Shown here: positions 27,187-37,614 of the stretch, piece by piece | Layout of the letters: each line of letters begins with the position of its first letter | Numbering within the stretch: position 1 is the stretch's first letter | DNA from: Methanobacterium_D oryzae | GTDB lineage: Archaea; Methanobacteriota; Methanobacteria; Methanobacteriales; Methanobacteriaceae | Direction of reading: 5' to 3' | Assembly (NCBI RefSeq): GCF_050433505.1 | Contig: NZ_JBNPXC010000003.1 | Coordinates: forward strand, 186,001 to 250,000 | DNA: 64,000 bases | Notes under the pieces: model-generated | The model's database searches: none | The model's input: only the letters and a program-made list of their open reading frames with translations | Told to the model about the DNA's origin: nothing | Translations under genes and position numbers: made by a program

Positions 27187-28277
27187 ATTTCTAATCCTCC
27201 TAATGGTATGTTATCTTTAAAATTTTTAAGTGTGTCTTTATCTTTATATTTTAACACGCGAATAACGGATGGATATCTCTCTATATATTCAGATACTGTT
27301 TCTTTATCAATTCTTGCTTCAAGTGAAGATAAAACTCTGGTTTTAAAGTGCCTGCTAAAACCACGTGAAATGCATTCTTCAATTTCAGAGATATTTTCAA
27401 ATGGTCTATCCTCCATGAGGCTTAAAACTGTTTTATCATCTAAAAGTGCAAGTGATTTTAAGTATTCTTCAGATCCATTATTTACAATGTTTATTATGCC
27501 ATCTTCATCCCTTATATTATGAAGGGGAGCTTTATTAGCTTCTATTTCTTTCTCTAAAACTTCAATAGTTTCAGAAGGGAGCATTTCTTTAGCAGAATTT
27601 AAATCCTGATTCAAAACAGCTTCTCTAATTATAGTGCCGCTTACGCCTTCAATACGTTTTACGAAGATGAATTTATCTTTGAAATCAAAATTGATCTTTG
27701 TAAGGGATCTAGAAAGAGATACTATAACATAGTTATCTTCATGAAGTTTTCCAGTCCTTAAAACTTCTTTTGTATCCATATCAATGATTTTATAGGGTTT
27801 TGGAGCTACTCCTTTCCCATCCGATATTCTTTGGAGTATTTTTTCAAACCCCGGAAGTGGTTTATAACCCCTAGGAATATAATCTGCATCCAATGCTTTA
27901 AAAATCTTTGCAAGACATAATGAATATTGTCCAGAACCCATTATACCCATAGGTGGACCTTCTACAACTATATCTGCCCCAACAGCCACTGCAGCATCTG
28001 CCCTTGCATGTCGGGTCATGATGTACGGTAAGCCTCTGCCGCTTCGCTCAAATAGGCCGGGAACTACTGCAATGAAGATTCCATCTTCCACTTTTTTCTT
28101 TGCTTCCACCATACAATGCCTATGACCAATATGTAATGGAGAATATTCAGTAAAATCCGCGATTATTTTAAATTCATTGCTTTTTTCCCCATATTCAGGA
28201 TTTTTATGGACATCTTCAAGTAAGAGTTTTCGATCTCTTTCTATGAAATTTCTTACAAATTCTTTTTTTGAAGGCAT
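27177..28277 (-). CDS. HIGH-motif nucleotidyltransferase family protein (TmcAL-like)
   Basis: 366 residues. Nucleotidyltransferase superfamily signatures FTEYSPLHIGHRHCMVEAKK (HIGH) and a C-terminal EGVSGTIIREAV (ISSTxxR-like). Resembles COG1323, whose bacterial member TmcAL is a tRNA(Met) cytidine acetate ligase; the archaeal branch is uncharacterised. The last 80 residues are helical. Probably the first gene of a two-gene transcript with the FKBP. Confidence 0.8.
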   Translation of the reverse strand: MPSKKEFVRNFIERDRKLLLEDVHKNPEYGEKSNEFKIIADFTEYSPLHIGHRHCMVEAKKKVEDGIFIAVVPGLFERSGRGLPYIMTRHARADAAVAVGADIVVEGPPMGIMGSGQYSLCLAKIFKALDADYIPRGYKPLPGFEKILQRISDGKGVAPKPYKIIDMDTKEVLRTGKLHEDNYVIVSLSRSLTKINFDFKDKFIFVKRIEGVSGTIIREAVLNQDLNSAKEMLPSETIEVLEKEIEANKAPLHNIRDEDGIINIVNNGSEEYLKSLALLDDKTVLSLMEDRPFENISEIEECISRGFSRHFKTRVLSSLEARIDKETVSEYIERYPSVIRVLKYKDKDTLKNFKDNIPLGGLEIWQ

Positions 28278-28436
28278 GATTATTATCTATCTTTTTTAGA
28301 TAAATTAATTACTCTAAAGGATCAATTTAATACATATATTAGATTAGGGGCTCATTAAGCAAATCATATGCATCGATAAAATAAAACATTGCTAGAAAAT
28401 CCATAATAACGCCCAAATATTTAGTAAGTGATATTT

Positions 28437-30671
28437 ATGGAAAAAACACAAAGAAATAAAATTTGTGGACATTTAATTGATGAAAATAAGGATCCTTTAA
28501 ATGATCTAGAAGTTAAAGCTTTTGAATATTCTTTTTTAAAAAGTAAAGAGCTTGGATCAGCTATTTCTAATATTAATGGTGAATTTCAAATTAACTATTT
28601 TAGAGATCCAGAATTGTCTGATGAAATGAATATAAAACTAGATATTCTCATTGATGATGAAGTAGTGATGTCTATATCAAGAGAAGATGTTCCGAGTATT
28701 TTTGATTTTGGAAATATAGAAGTAAATAAGGGTAATATTGGTATTAAGGGCAGGGTTATTGATGAAAATGGAAATCCAATAGTAGGATTAGCTGTAGTCG
28801 CTGAAGATGTTGATTTTGGAAAAATAAAGTTAAATGCCTTACGTTTAGTTGAATCTAAAATTAAGTCAGTTATTCCAGAAACTATTAATTCTCTAAATTT
28901 TATAAAAGATACATATAAAGGACTGTTTTTTTTAGCTGATGACCTTTTAGGGCATACAATTACTGATGACGAGGGATATTACCAGATTCTTTACCCACAA
29001 AGTAGATACATAGAAATTGTAGATAAAAGGCCTGATATAAGAGTTATTGTTAAAGATAAACTTGGAGTTTTTGAGATTTTAAAAACAGAAGTCTATGAAA
29101 ATGTAGAAAGCACCATAAAATATGTAGATGATATTGTAATAAATCAATCTAAGATAGAAGGATGGTTTGTTACATTAGAAAATGATTCACCATCCAGATT
29201 TACATGTAAAAATAATTTTGAAATTTTAATAGATAATAAAAATGCATTAGAAAGGATTGTAGAAGCAATAGATAATGCAGAATCTTATATTTATTTAACT
29301 CAATTTGAATTTTATCCCGATTATATTCCAAGATTTTTTAAATCCGCTAACAAAGAAACCTACGAAGAAGATAAACCTTTAATATATAAAATTTTAGAGG
29401 CTGAAAAAAGAGGAACAGAAGTTAAAATTATAATAAATGAAAATTTGGTTGTTCCCGATAACTATGATGAACTCAATAGTTATTTTAAAGATAGTAATGT
29501 GAGTGTTAGAAGATTTCCGGCTAAAGGACCCTATGCAATGCATGCTAAAGTGATGGTTGTTGATGGGAAAGAAGCATTTATTATTGGTTCTCCTTTTGGT
29601 CAAGCTTACTGGGATACAAATCAACATTTAATTAATGAACCTCGTCGTGGAAAGAAAAATGAAGGTCCTGTTCATGATGTTTCAATGTATCTTAAAGGTG
29701 AAGCCATAGAGCATATAGAAGAATTTTTCATTGAACTTTGGAATTATCTTTCAGACATCCATTTTGATGGTAAAAATAAAATTTTAAAAAATAAGTCTTT
29801 AAATTTAGAAAATAGTCATAAAAATACGCTTAATAACACAAATTATCAAAATGGAATGTTAAAATATGATAATGAATGTTTACAGATTGTAAGATCAATT
29901 ACTCCCAATACTTTTAATACTAAAGGGGAAAAAGGAATACTTGAAGCATATAGAAGGGCTTTTACTAATGCAAAAGACTTTATTTATCTTGAAAATCAAT
30001 ATTTTACTAATAAATATATTATCAGCGCTTTAAAAAACGCGCTTGATCATAATCCCGAATTACAGTTAATTATGGTTATTAATGAAGTTCCTGATGTTCC
30101 AACCTACAGAAACTGGCAGCATTATGGTTTCGAATTAATGGGAATAGATCTGGAGAAATCATCATTAGATCATCCTCGAATTGGCATATATGCATTATGG
30201 TCCGGAGGATTTGAAAATGGGAAAAATAAATTGCGGCACTGTTATGTGCATAGTAAGGTTGCAATTGTGGATGATGTATGGGCAACCATAGGCTCTGCTA
30301 ATCTGGATGGTTCCTCTCTTAGCTGTGCTGAAGAATTCGGTAGTCGCGATAGTTCTAAAAATTATCGTAATATGGAGATGAATGCTTTATTTTTTGATTT
30401 TGATGATCCAAGAAAGGGTACTATTAAAAAATTCAGGCAAGAACTTTGGAGTGAACATCTAGGAGTAGACATTAGTAAATATTCAAGACCAGACAATGGA
30501 TGGCTTGATCTCTGGAAAAAAACGGTCTATGACAATATTGAAAAGTTAGAACTTGGGGAAATTAATTTTTATGGGGATGCTTTGCCTTATAGCCCTAGTA
30601 TGACCACCGAAGGACAGATCAAAGATTTAGTTGAAAAATACAGAAGAATAAAAGGAAGATTTAACTTTTAA
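28437..30671 (+). CDS. phospholipase D-family protein with N-terminal carboxypeptidase-regulatory-like domains
   Basis: 744 residues without signal peptide. The N-terminal 240 residues hold two related beta-sandwich repeats (KICGHLIDENKDPLNDLEVKAFE and GIKGRVIDENGNPIVGLAVVAED). The PLD part has two HKD motifs, at His369 (HAKVMVVDGKEAFIIGSP) and His605 (HSKVAIVDDVWATIGSANLDG). Phosphodiester transfer is the family reaction: phospholipase, cardiolipin-synthase-like or nuclease. An in-frame GTG nine bases upstream is part of the AGTGAT ribosome site, so ATG is the start. Not obviously in an operon. Confidence 0.82.
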   Translation: MEKTQRNKICGHLIDENKDPLNDLEVKAFEYSFLKSKELGSAISNINGEFQINYFRDPELSDEMNIKLDILIDDEVVMSISREDVPSIFDFGNIEVNKGNIGIKGRVIDENGNPIVGLAVVAEDVDFGKIKLNALRLVESKIKSVIPETINSLNFIKDTYKGLFFLADDLLGHTITDDEGYYQILYPQSRYIEIVDKRPDIRVIVKDKLGVFEILKTEVYENVESTIKYVDDIVINQSKIEGWFVTLENDSPSRFTCKNNFEILIDNKNALERIVEAIDNAESYIYLTQFEFYPDYIPRFFKSANKETYEEDKPLIYKILEAEKRGTEVKIIINENLVVPDNYDELNSYFKDSNVSVRRFPAKGPYAMHAKVMVVDGKEAFIIGSPFGQAYWDTNQHLINEPRRGKKNEGPVHDVSMYLKGEAIEHIEEFFIELWNYLSDIHFDGKNKILKNKSLNLENSHKNTLNNTNYQNGMLKYDNECLQIVRSITPNTFNTKGEKGILEAYRRAFTNAKDFIYLENQYFTNKYIISALKNALDHNPELQLIMVINEVPDVPTYRNWQHYGFELMGIDLEKSSLDHPRIGIYALWSGGFENGKNKLRHCYVHSKVAIVDDVWATIGSANLDGSSLSCAEEFGSRDSSKNYRNMEMNALFFDFDDPRKGTIKKFRQELWSEHLGVDISKYSRPDNGWLDLWKKTVYDNIEKLELGEINFYGDALPYSPSMTTEGQIKDLVEKYRRIKGRFNF

Positions 30672-30756
30672 TTATTTAAATTAAGAATAAAGCTAAATTT
30701 AGATAAAAATAATATTCATGAGTACAATATACTTGTTTTAGTTATAAGGTGTCAAA

Positions 30757-32046
30757 ATGGTCGAATTATCTCTTACAAATTGTAAACTTGTTCCTGAAAA
30801 TATAGAGTGTTCAATAGGAATTGAAGATGGTAAAATAGTTTCTATAACTAAAATCCCTCCAAAAAGTGATGAAATAATAGATATCCGAGGGAAACCTATT
30901 TTACCCGGTTTAATTGATTCTCATGTTCATTTTAGAGATCCAGGACTTACCTACAAAGAGGATTTTAGAAGTGGGAGTGAAGCTGCTGCTTGTGGTGGTT
31001 TTACCACAGTAATGGATATGCCCAATACTAAACCTCCAACAACCACTAAAAAAGCTTTTCTTGAGAAACTGAGCATTGCAAAGAAAAAGAGCGTCATTGA
31101 TTTTGCATTGCATGCTGGAATTGAAGATTTAAAGCAGATAAAAGAAATTTCAGAGCTTAATCCTGCATCTTTTAAGATTTTTATGGATCTTGTGGATAAT
31201 AGCTTCTTAATGGAGGCATTTAAAGAAATTTCTAAATTAAAACAAAATTATCTTATTTCTATTCATGCAGAGGATAAAAATCTTACTAATAAATGTACTG
31301 AAATGGAAAAAAGTGGAATAAATGATAATTCTAAAGTATATGCCAAAGCACGTCCGCCCATTTCAGAAGTTGTTGCAGTTTCTACAGCAATTGCATTTTC
31401 TAAGTTTTATGATCAAAAAATTCATATATGCCATGTAAGCACTAAAAAAGCACTAGAATTAATAAATATGGCTAAAAGAGATGAAAATCAAATTACATCA
31501 GAAATAACTCCACATCACCTGTTTTTAGATGATTCTTATTTTGATAGATGTGGAAATATTGTAAAAACAAATCCTCCACTTAGAAATAATGAAAATAAAT
31601 TAGATATATCAAGACTTAATCAAATAGACATCCTTGGAACTGACCATGCACCTCATGGAATCAAAGAAAAGGAAAAAAATGTATGGGAAGCTCCGCCAGG
31701 AATACCAAATCTGGAAACAACTCTTCCATTACTTTTAAATGAAGTAAATAAAAATAAAATGGACTTTAAAGATATTAAGAGACTTTTATGTGAAAATCCT
31801 GCAAAGATATTCAATCTTTCTAATAAAGGAAGAATTGGAATTGGAATGGATGCCGACTTTGTAGTTGTGGACATGAAAAAAGAATACATAATAAATCCAG
31901 AAGATTTTAAGACAAAAGCTAAATATTCCCCTTTTGAAGGATTTAAAGTTAAAGGAATGCCTGTTATGACAATGGTGAGGGGAAATATTGTCATGGATAG
32001 TGGAGAAGTTTTTGAAAATAAAGGAAAGTTTGTTTATGATAATTAG
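30757..32046 (+). CDS. pyrC: dihydroorotase
   Basis: Closes carbamoyl aspartate to dihydroorotate in pyrimidine synthesis. 429 residues, class I. Metal ligands are visible: DSHVHFRDPG, the carboxylated lysine in SFKIFMD, HAED, HICHVSTKKA and GTDHAPHG. ATG with GGTGTCAAA upstream. cooT follows 29 bases after the stop and may share the transcript. Confidence 0.95.
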   Translation: MVELSLTNCKLVPENIECSIGIEDGKIVSITKIPPKSDEIIDIRGKPILPGLIDSHVHFRDPGLTYKEDFRSGSEAAACGGFTTVMDMPNTKPPTTTKKAFLEKLSIAKKKSVIDFALHAGIEDLKQIKEISELNPASFKIFMDLVDNSFLMEAFKEISKLKQNYLISIHAEDKNLTNKCTEMEKSGINDNSKVYAKARPPISEVVAVSTAIAFSKFYDQKIHICHVSTKKALELINMAKRDENQITSEITPHHLFLDDSYFDRCGNIVKTNPPLRNNENKLDISRLNQIDILGTDHAPHGIKEKEKNVWEAPPGIPNLETTLPLLLNEVNKNKMDFKDIKRLLCENPAKIFNLSNKGRIGIGMDADFVVVDMKKEYIINPEDFKTKAKYSPFEGFKVKGMPVMTMVRGNIVMDSGEVFENKGKFVYDN

Positions 32047-32075
32047 CTAAAATAATAAAAGATAGAGGTGATAAA

Positions 32076-32258
32076 ATGTGTGAATCAACAGTTTACTCAA
32101 CAAATAATGAGAAGATCATGGAAGATGTGCTTTCAATTAAGATTGATGGAGAAAATATAGATCTTGTAGATATATTAGGTGCTAGAAAAGAGCTCAAGGG
32201 CACAATTGTTGAAATTGATCTAGATAAACATGGAATCTACATTGATTTGAATAAATAA
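32076..32258 (+). CDS. cooT: CooT-family nickel-binding protein
   Basis: 60 residues. N-terminal MCESTVY with the Cys2 that binds nickel in the Rhodospirillum protein, then an Sm-like beta-barrel (EDVLSIKIDGENIDLVDILGARKELKGTIVEIDLDKHGIYID). In bacteria it is linked to CODH maturation. Here it ends 133 bases from the convergent mvh hydrogenase operon. GAGGTGATAAA ribosome site. Confidence 0.85.
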   Translation: MCESTVYSTNNEKIMEDVLSIKIDGENIDLVDILGARKELKGTIVEIDLDKHGIYIDLNK

Positions 32259-32355
32259 TTCATTATTTTTTTTATATCCTCTGAGAATATCTTAAACTAT
32301 AAAAAAGCTTTATTTTAGTCTAATTACTTATTTAATTGAAAAAATAAAATGGTTT

Positions 32356-32388
32356 GGTGGAAAATCCACCTAAAAAACTAAGTTTTTT
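32356..32388 (-). terminator. hairpin pair after mvhB
   Basis: Just downstream of the mvhB stop (32392) lie two inverted repeats: GGTGG-aaaat-CCACC (32356-32370) and AAAAAAC-taa-GTTTTTT (32372-32388). On the minus strand the second ends in an A run and the sequence beyond is A/T-rich. Probable 3' end of the mvh transcript; it could also serve the convergent cooT transcript. Confidence 0.5.
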
Positions 32389-32391
32389 CGT

Positions 32392-33591
32392 TTATTTCAG
32401 TTCTAGTGCCTTGTTTGGACAGAAATCAATACACTTGTCACAGAGTACGCAGTATCCTTTGATTGGATTTTTTGCACCTTCTTCAAGTGTTAGCATGTCA
32501 TATGGACATACTTCAATACAGTCGCCACATTCATCACATAATGATGGGCTGAATTCAATTCTGTCTCTTTTGACTATTTCACCGTTGATTTCTTTGTCGA
32601 TCTCGGATACTTTTAATGCACCAGTTGGACAAATGGAAGCACATGCTCCACATCTTGTACACATTGAGTATGATTCTCCCGGAACTACTTTTATAGCTTC
32701 AGTTGGGCATACTGTGGCGCATCCACCGTCTAGTATACAGAGTTCTGTATCTCGAACAATTCCAACATCAGTTGTAGATGTTGCAGGTCCAAGTTCGACA
32801 TCAAGGTTTATTGCCTCAACAGGACACATTTTTACACATAGACCACATGCTGTACAAACATCTGGAAGTTCTACTGAAAGATCTGCTGCCTTGGACTTAA
32901 TGAAGTCACCAGGACATGCTTCAACACAAACATTACATCCAATACAAGCATTTTCATCCAGATCGAATGCAATTATTTCTTTGCTTCTTTTAGTTGGTTC
33001 TTTACCAGATATGTATACTGCGTTCCATGGGCATGTTTGAGAACATACTCCGCATTTTATACATGCTTCTTCATCGATTTCAATAGGTTCGCCTGTTTCA
33101 GAGAGTGTAATAGCATCTACAGGACATTCTTCTACACACATTCCACAGCCAACACAGTCTATGATGGCTATAGGTCCGGTGATATCCTTTTCAATCACTT
33201 TAGGTTCTTTGATGCCTTCTATTCCTATTACGTCAACTGGGCATACATCCACACATTTCTGGCACATTACACAGAATCCTTCTAGAGGAACTGTCTGGAC
33301 TTTTCCTTCTTCCAGTTTTAGGACGTTTGGAGGACATACATCTATACATTCTCCACATTGGTCACAGGCAGAAGGACTGAATACTATACGGGTTTGAGTT
33401 TCGCCAGAATCGCCAATTGGCATTTCTTCAGCTTTTAGAGCACCTGTTGGACAAGTTGCCACACATTTTGGTTCTCCAGCGCATAAATCGCAGAAAATCA
33501 CATCTTCAGGTGTTACTGCAATTGCAGCTGTGGGACATGCGCCTTCACAAGCTCCGCATCTGATACATCCTTCTTTGTTTACTACTATCAT
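32392..33591 (-). CDS. mvhB: polyferredoxin MvhB
   Basis: 399 residues of six tandem bacterial-ferredoxin units; I count twelve four-cysteine cluster motifs, from CIRCGACEGACP at the N-terminus to CDKCIDFCP at the C-terminus, so about twelve [4Fe-4S] clusters. It is the polyferredoxin of the methyl-viologen-reducing hydrogenase operon, probably an electron wire or reservoir for hydrogenase/heterodisulfide reductase. Last gene of mvhDGAB, 23 bases after mvhA. Confidence 0.95.
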   Translation of the reverse strand: MIVVNKEGCIRCGACEGACPTAAIAVTPEDVIFCDLCAGEPKCVATCPTGALKAEEMPIGDSGETQTRIVFSPSACDQCGECIDVCPPNVLKLEEGKVQTVPLEGFCVMCQKCVDVCPVDVIGIEGIKEPKVIEKDITGPIAIIDCVGCGMCVEECPVDAITLSETGEPIEIDEEACIKCGVCSQTCPWNAVYISGKEPTKRSKEIIAFDLDENACIGCNVCVEACPGDFIKSKAADLSVELPDVCTACGLCVKMCPVEAINLDVELGPATSTTDVGIVRDTELCILDGGCATVCPTEAIKVVPGESYSMCTRCGACASICPTGALKVSEIDKEINGEIVKRDRIEFSPSLCDECGDCIEVCPYDMLTLEEGAKNPIKGYCVLCDKCIDFCPNKALELK

Positions 33592-33614
33592 TTTTTTTCA
33601 CCCTTAAATTAATT

Positions 33615-35033
<1,419 letters not shown>

Positions 35034-35972
35034 CTATTTTCCCTCCTGTTTCCTTAACTTCATAGGAACCAATGAAGCTGGAAGTGTAAATGTATAGAAA
35101 GTACCAACTACATCATCAAGTTGCTCTGCAACTTTTTCTGGGTCAACGGTTTTATCTTCTGCAACACCGAAGTCAGATCCTATTGCACTTATCATTTTAG
35201 CACCTTGATCTTCTACTTTTGAAGTTGGTCCATAGCAACCTCTACATGGGACAGCTATGCTTGGGCATTCTGCTCCACAGAGTGAAACTGTTGCAGGCCC
35301 CATACATACTAATCCTTGGGTAACTAAACATACATCTTCTTCTGGTTTTCCTAATTCGAATTGCCTTTTTATTTCGTCCATTGCCATTCCTTCTGGTGGC
35401 TTTTCTCTTGGACATACTTCACAAAGGTTTGTTGTTGGTAATTCAATTGGTTTTCCTGTAAGTAAAGCTAAAATAGCTTCTGCAACAACGTCAGACCTTG
35501 GTGGGCATCCAGGTATATTTAAATCTACATCTATTACTTCACCAAGTGGTCTTACTCTGCTTTCGAATGTAGGTACTTCTTCACAAGGGATTATTTCTTC
35601 TGGGTTTACATTACTTGGACAGTTTATGTATGCTTCTTGTAAAAGCTCTTCGTTGGAACATAAGTTTCCAAGTCCTGGAATTCCACCATATACTGCACAT
35701 GTACCATATGCTATAACTAGACCGGCTTTTTCCCTTATTTTTTCTGCCATTTCGTGGTTTTCGTCGTTTCTGATTCCACCTTCAACGATAGCAACGTCTA
35801 CTTCTGGAATTTCATCATATTTTACATCCATTAAAACTGGGCTGTGTTCAAAGTCTGCAAGTTCCATTACATCAATAATTGCTTCATGTATATCTGCAAT
35901 AGATAAGTGACAACCTGAACATCCTGAGAGCCATGTTGTTAATATTTTGGCTTTTTGACCTTCTTCTGCCAT
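35034..35972 (-). CDS. mvhG: F420-non-reducing [NiFe] hydrogenase small subunit
   Basis: 312 residues; carries the electron-transfer [4Fe-4S] clusters next to MvhA. Proximal-cluster cysteines in TTWLSGCSGCHLSIADIHE, then GTCAVYGGIPG and GCPPR. Distal-cluster region CEVCPREKPPEGM, CGAECPSIAVPCRGCYGP. No twin-arginine signal, so cytoplasmic. Two bases after mvhD. Confidence 0.96.
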   Translation of the reverse strand: MAEEGQKAKILTTWLSGCSGCHLSIADIHEAIIDVMELADFEHSPVLMDVKYDEIPEVDVAIVEGGIRNDENHEMAEKIREKAGLVIAYGTCAVYGGIPGLGNLCSNEELLQEAYINCPSNVNPEEIIPCEEVPTFESRVRPLGEVIDVDLNIPGCPPRSDVVAEAILALLTGKPIELPTTNLCEVCPREKPPEGMAMDEIKRQFELGKPEEDVCLVTQGLVCMGPATVSLCGAECPSIAVPCRGCYGPTSKVEDQGAKMISAIGSDFGVAEDKTVDPEKVAEQLDDVVGTFYTFTLPASLVPMKLRKQEGK

Positions 35973-35974
35973 TT

Positions 35975-36415
35975 TTATGCCTCCGCTTCTTCAACTTCTG
36001 CTAATTGTCCTTTAAGCGGTGATGGTCCGAGATTTTTAACACGATCTACCATCATCTTAACTGTTTCTGCGAATTTCTCTCCTTCTGATGCGGAGATCCA
36101 ATCGTGATATACCCTATCTTTTCCGATTCCAAGATCGTCTACCAGTTTATAGATTAATCTCATTCTTCTATCCAATTTGTAGTTTCCTGCATCGTAGTGG
36201 CAGTCCCCGTGGTGACATCCTGCTATTATAACACCATCTGCACCTTCTTTGAATGCCTTTAGAACAAATTGTGGTTCTATACGTCCTGAACACATTACTC
36301 GTATTACACGTATGTTCGGAGGATATTGCATCCTTGCAGTACCTGCAGTGTCTGCTCCACCGTAGGAACACCAGTTACAACAAAACATAACGATTTTTAT
36401 ATCATCCTCAGCCAT
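35975..36415 (-). CDS. mvhD: F420-non-reducing hydrogenase iron-sulfur subunit D
   Basis: 146 residues, [2Fe-2S] protein that joins MvhAG to heterodisulfide reductase. Cysteine sites FCCNWCSYGGADTAG, VMCSGRIEP and GCHHGDCHYDAGNY. First gene of the operon; GGAGG ribosome site, and a leader with regularly spaced TGTACTA repeats. Confidence 0.95.
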   Translation of the reverse strand: MAEDDIKIVMFCCNWCSYGGADTAGTARMQYPPNIRVIRVMCSGRIEPQFVLKAFKEGADGVIIAGCHHGDCHYDAGNYKLDRRMRLIYKLVDDLGIGKDRVYHDWISASEGEKFAETVKMMVDRVKNLGPSPLKGQLAEVEEAEA

Positions 36416-36440
36416 AGAGTTTCCTCCTTGCGTTTATCCA

Positions 36441-36478
36441 TGTACTATCACTTGTACTAATTTGTGTACTATGTACAC
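36441..36478 (-). promoter_or_regulatory. three TGTACTA repeats at 12-bp spacing in the mvh leader
   Basis: TGTACTA occurs at 36441, 36453 and 36465, exactly one per 12 bp. The last also forms the inverted repeat GTGTAC-tat-GTACAC (36464-36478). The block lies between the probable transcript start and the mvhD Shine-Dalgarno. No matching factor is known to me; an operator or RNA element is inferred. Confidence 0.5.
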
Positions 36479-36510
36479 TTATAGGTATAAAACAACTTAA
36501 TATAAAGGTT

Positions 36511-36519
36511 ATTTATAAA
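36511..36519 (-). promoter_or_regulatory. TATA box of mvhDGAB
   Basis: Minus strand TTTATAAAT; predicted start near 36490, leader about 75 bases. Other A/T-rich boxes nearby (near 36485 and 36535) are alternatives. Confidence 0.45.
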
Positions 36520-36837
36520 ACTAATTCGAAAAGTTTATATATTAAAACACTTTTTTTCCCCATCGAATACTCCCTAATTAACCTTAAAAATGTTATTATG
36601 AAGATTATATAAGCTTAAATATAGTATATAAGTTATTTATTTCCCTATTTCTTAAAAATAGCATAATTATGCGATTAATTTTCTACTGTAGAAACATATT
36701 CTTACTAATTTGTATGATATGAATAAAAGTTTAATCAACATTAAAGTAACAATTGTTAAATATACAAAGTAATATAAATAAAATAAAATACAAAAGCATG
36801 ATTTTAAGATAAAATAAATAAATTTTCATTATTAAAA
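36520..36837 (+). other. intergenic region upstream of sufCB with two adjacent palindromes
   Basis: AT-rich divergent control region. It contains a perfect 12-bp palindrome GCATAATTATGC (36661-36672) and, eight bases on, TTCTAC-T-GTAGAA (36681-36693). A TATA-like AATATAAATAAAA near 36770 would place the suf start near 36800. No ORF or RNA gene seen. Confidence 0.45.
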
Positions 36838-37614
36838 ATGGTGGTGGTAAAACTGCTACTTAAAATAACTGATTTAGCCGTTGAAGTTAATGGAAGAGAA
36901 ATTTTAAGCGATATAGACTTGAATATTGGTAAAGGAGAAACCCACGTTCTTTTAGGACCTAACGGGTCTGGTAAAAGCACTCTTTTTAATGCGATACTTG
37001 GATTTCCAAATTATAAAATAACTAGAGGAAGTATAGTATTTAAAGGAGAGGATATAACTAACTACAATACTACAGATCGTGTTAGGGCCGGCATAGGAGT
37101 TAGTTACCAAAATCCTCCCGCAATACGTGGCGTAAAATTAAAAAGTATCCTTCAAATGGAAAGTATGGGAGGACTTCCTGAGAATGAAGAATTAAGTCCT
37201 GAACTGCAAAAACTCGCTGAAAAACTAAAAATGAGCGATAGTTATTTAGAAAGAGATGTAAATCTTGGATTTTCAGGAGGAGAAGTCAAAAGATCAGAAA
37301 TTTTGCAGCTTCTTGCCCAAAACCCTGATTTTGTAATGTTTGATGAGCCTGATTCTGGCGTAGATATTGAAAATGTAGAGCTCATTGCAGAAGAAATCAA
37401 TGTATTGCTGGATAAAAATAAAAAACCAGGTATGAGAGAAAAATCAGGTCTCCTTATAACTCATTTAGGTTACATATTAAATTTTGTTGGAGCAGATACT
37501 GCCCATGTTCTTATGGATGGTAGAATAGCTTGTTCAGGAAATCCAGCTGAGATATTAGATGATATAAGGAAAGAAGGATTTAAAGGATGTGTTGAATGTT
37601 GCAGAGTGCATTAG
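36838..37614 (+). CDS. sufC: Fe-S cluster assembly ATPase SufC
   Basis: ABC-type ATPase of the SufBC scaffold for iron-sulfur assembly. Walker A GPNGSGKST, signature GFSGGEVKRSE, Walker B FVMFDEPDSGVD and an H-loop LITHLG. The first five codons are uncertain: the ATG has no ribosome site, and a GGTGGTGGT lies just inside the ORF, pointing perhaps to a CTG start at 36853 that gives the usual family N-terminus (LLLKITDLAVEVNGREIL). Overlaps sufB by 19 bases. Confidence 0.93.
   Translation: MVVVKLLLKITDLAVEVNGREILSDIDLNIGKGETHVLLGPNGSGKSTLFNAILGFPNYKITRGSIVFKGEDITNYNTTDRVRAGIGVSYQNPPAIRGVKLKSILQMESMGGLPENEELSPELQKLAEKLKMSDSYLERDVNLGFSGGEVKRSEILQLLAQNPDFVMFDEPDSGVDIENVELIAEEINVLLDKNKKPGMREKSGLLITHLGYILNFVGADTAHVLMDGRIACSGNPAEILDDIRKEGFKGCVECCRVH

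Noticed and set aside
32354..33397. Long open frames opposite mvhB
   Set aside because: They mirror the cysteine-rich repeats of the polyferredoxin on the other strand and have no start signals.
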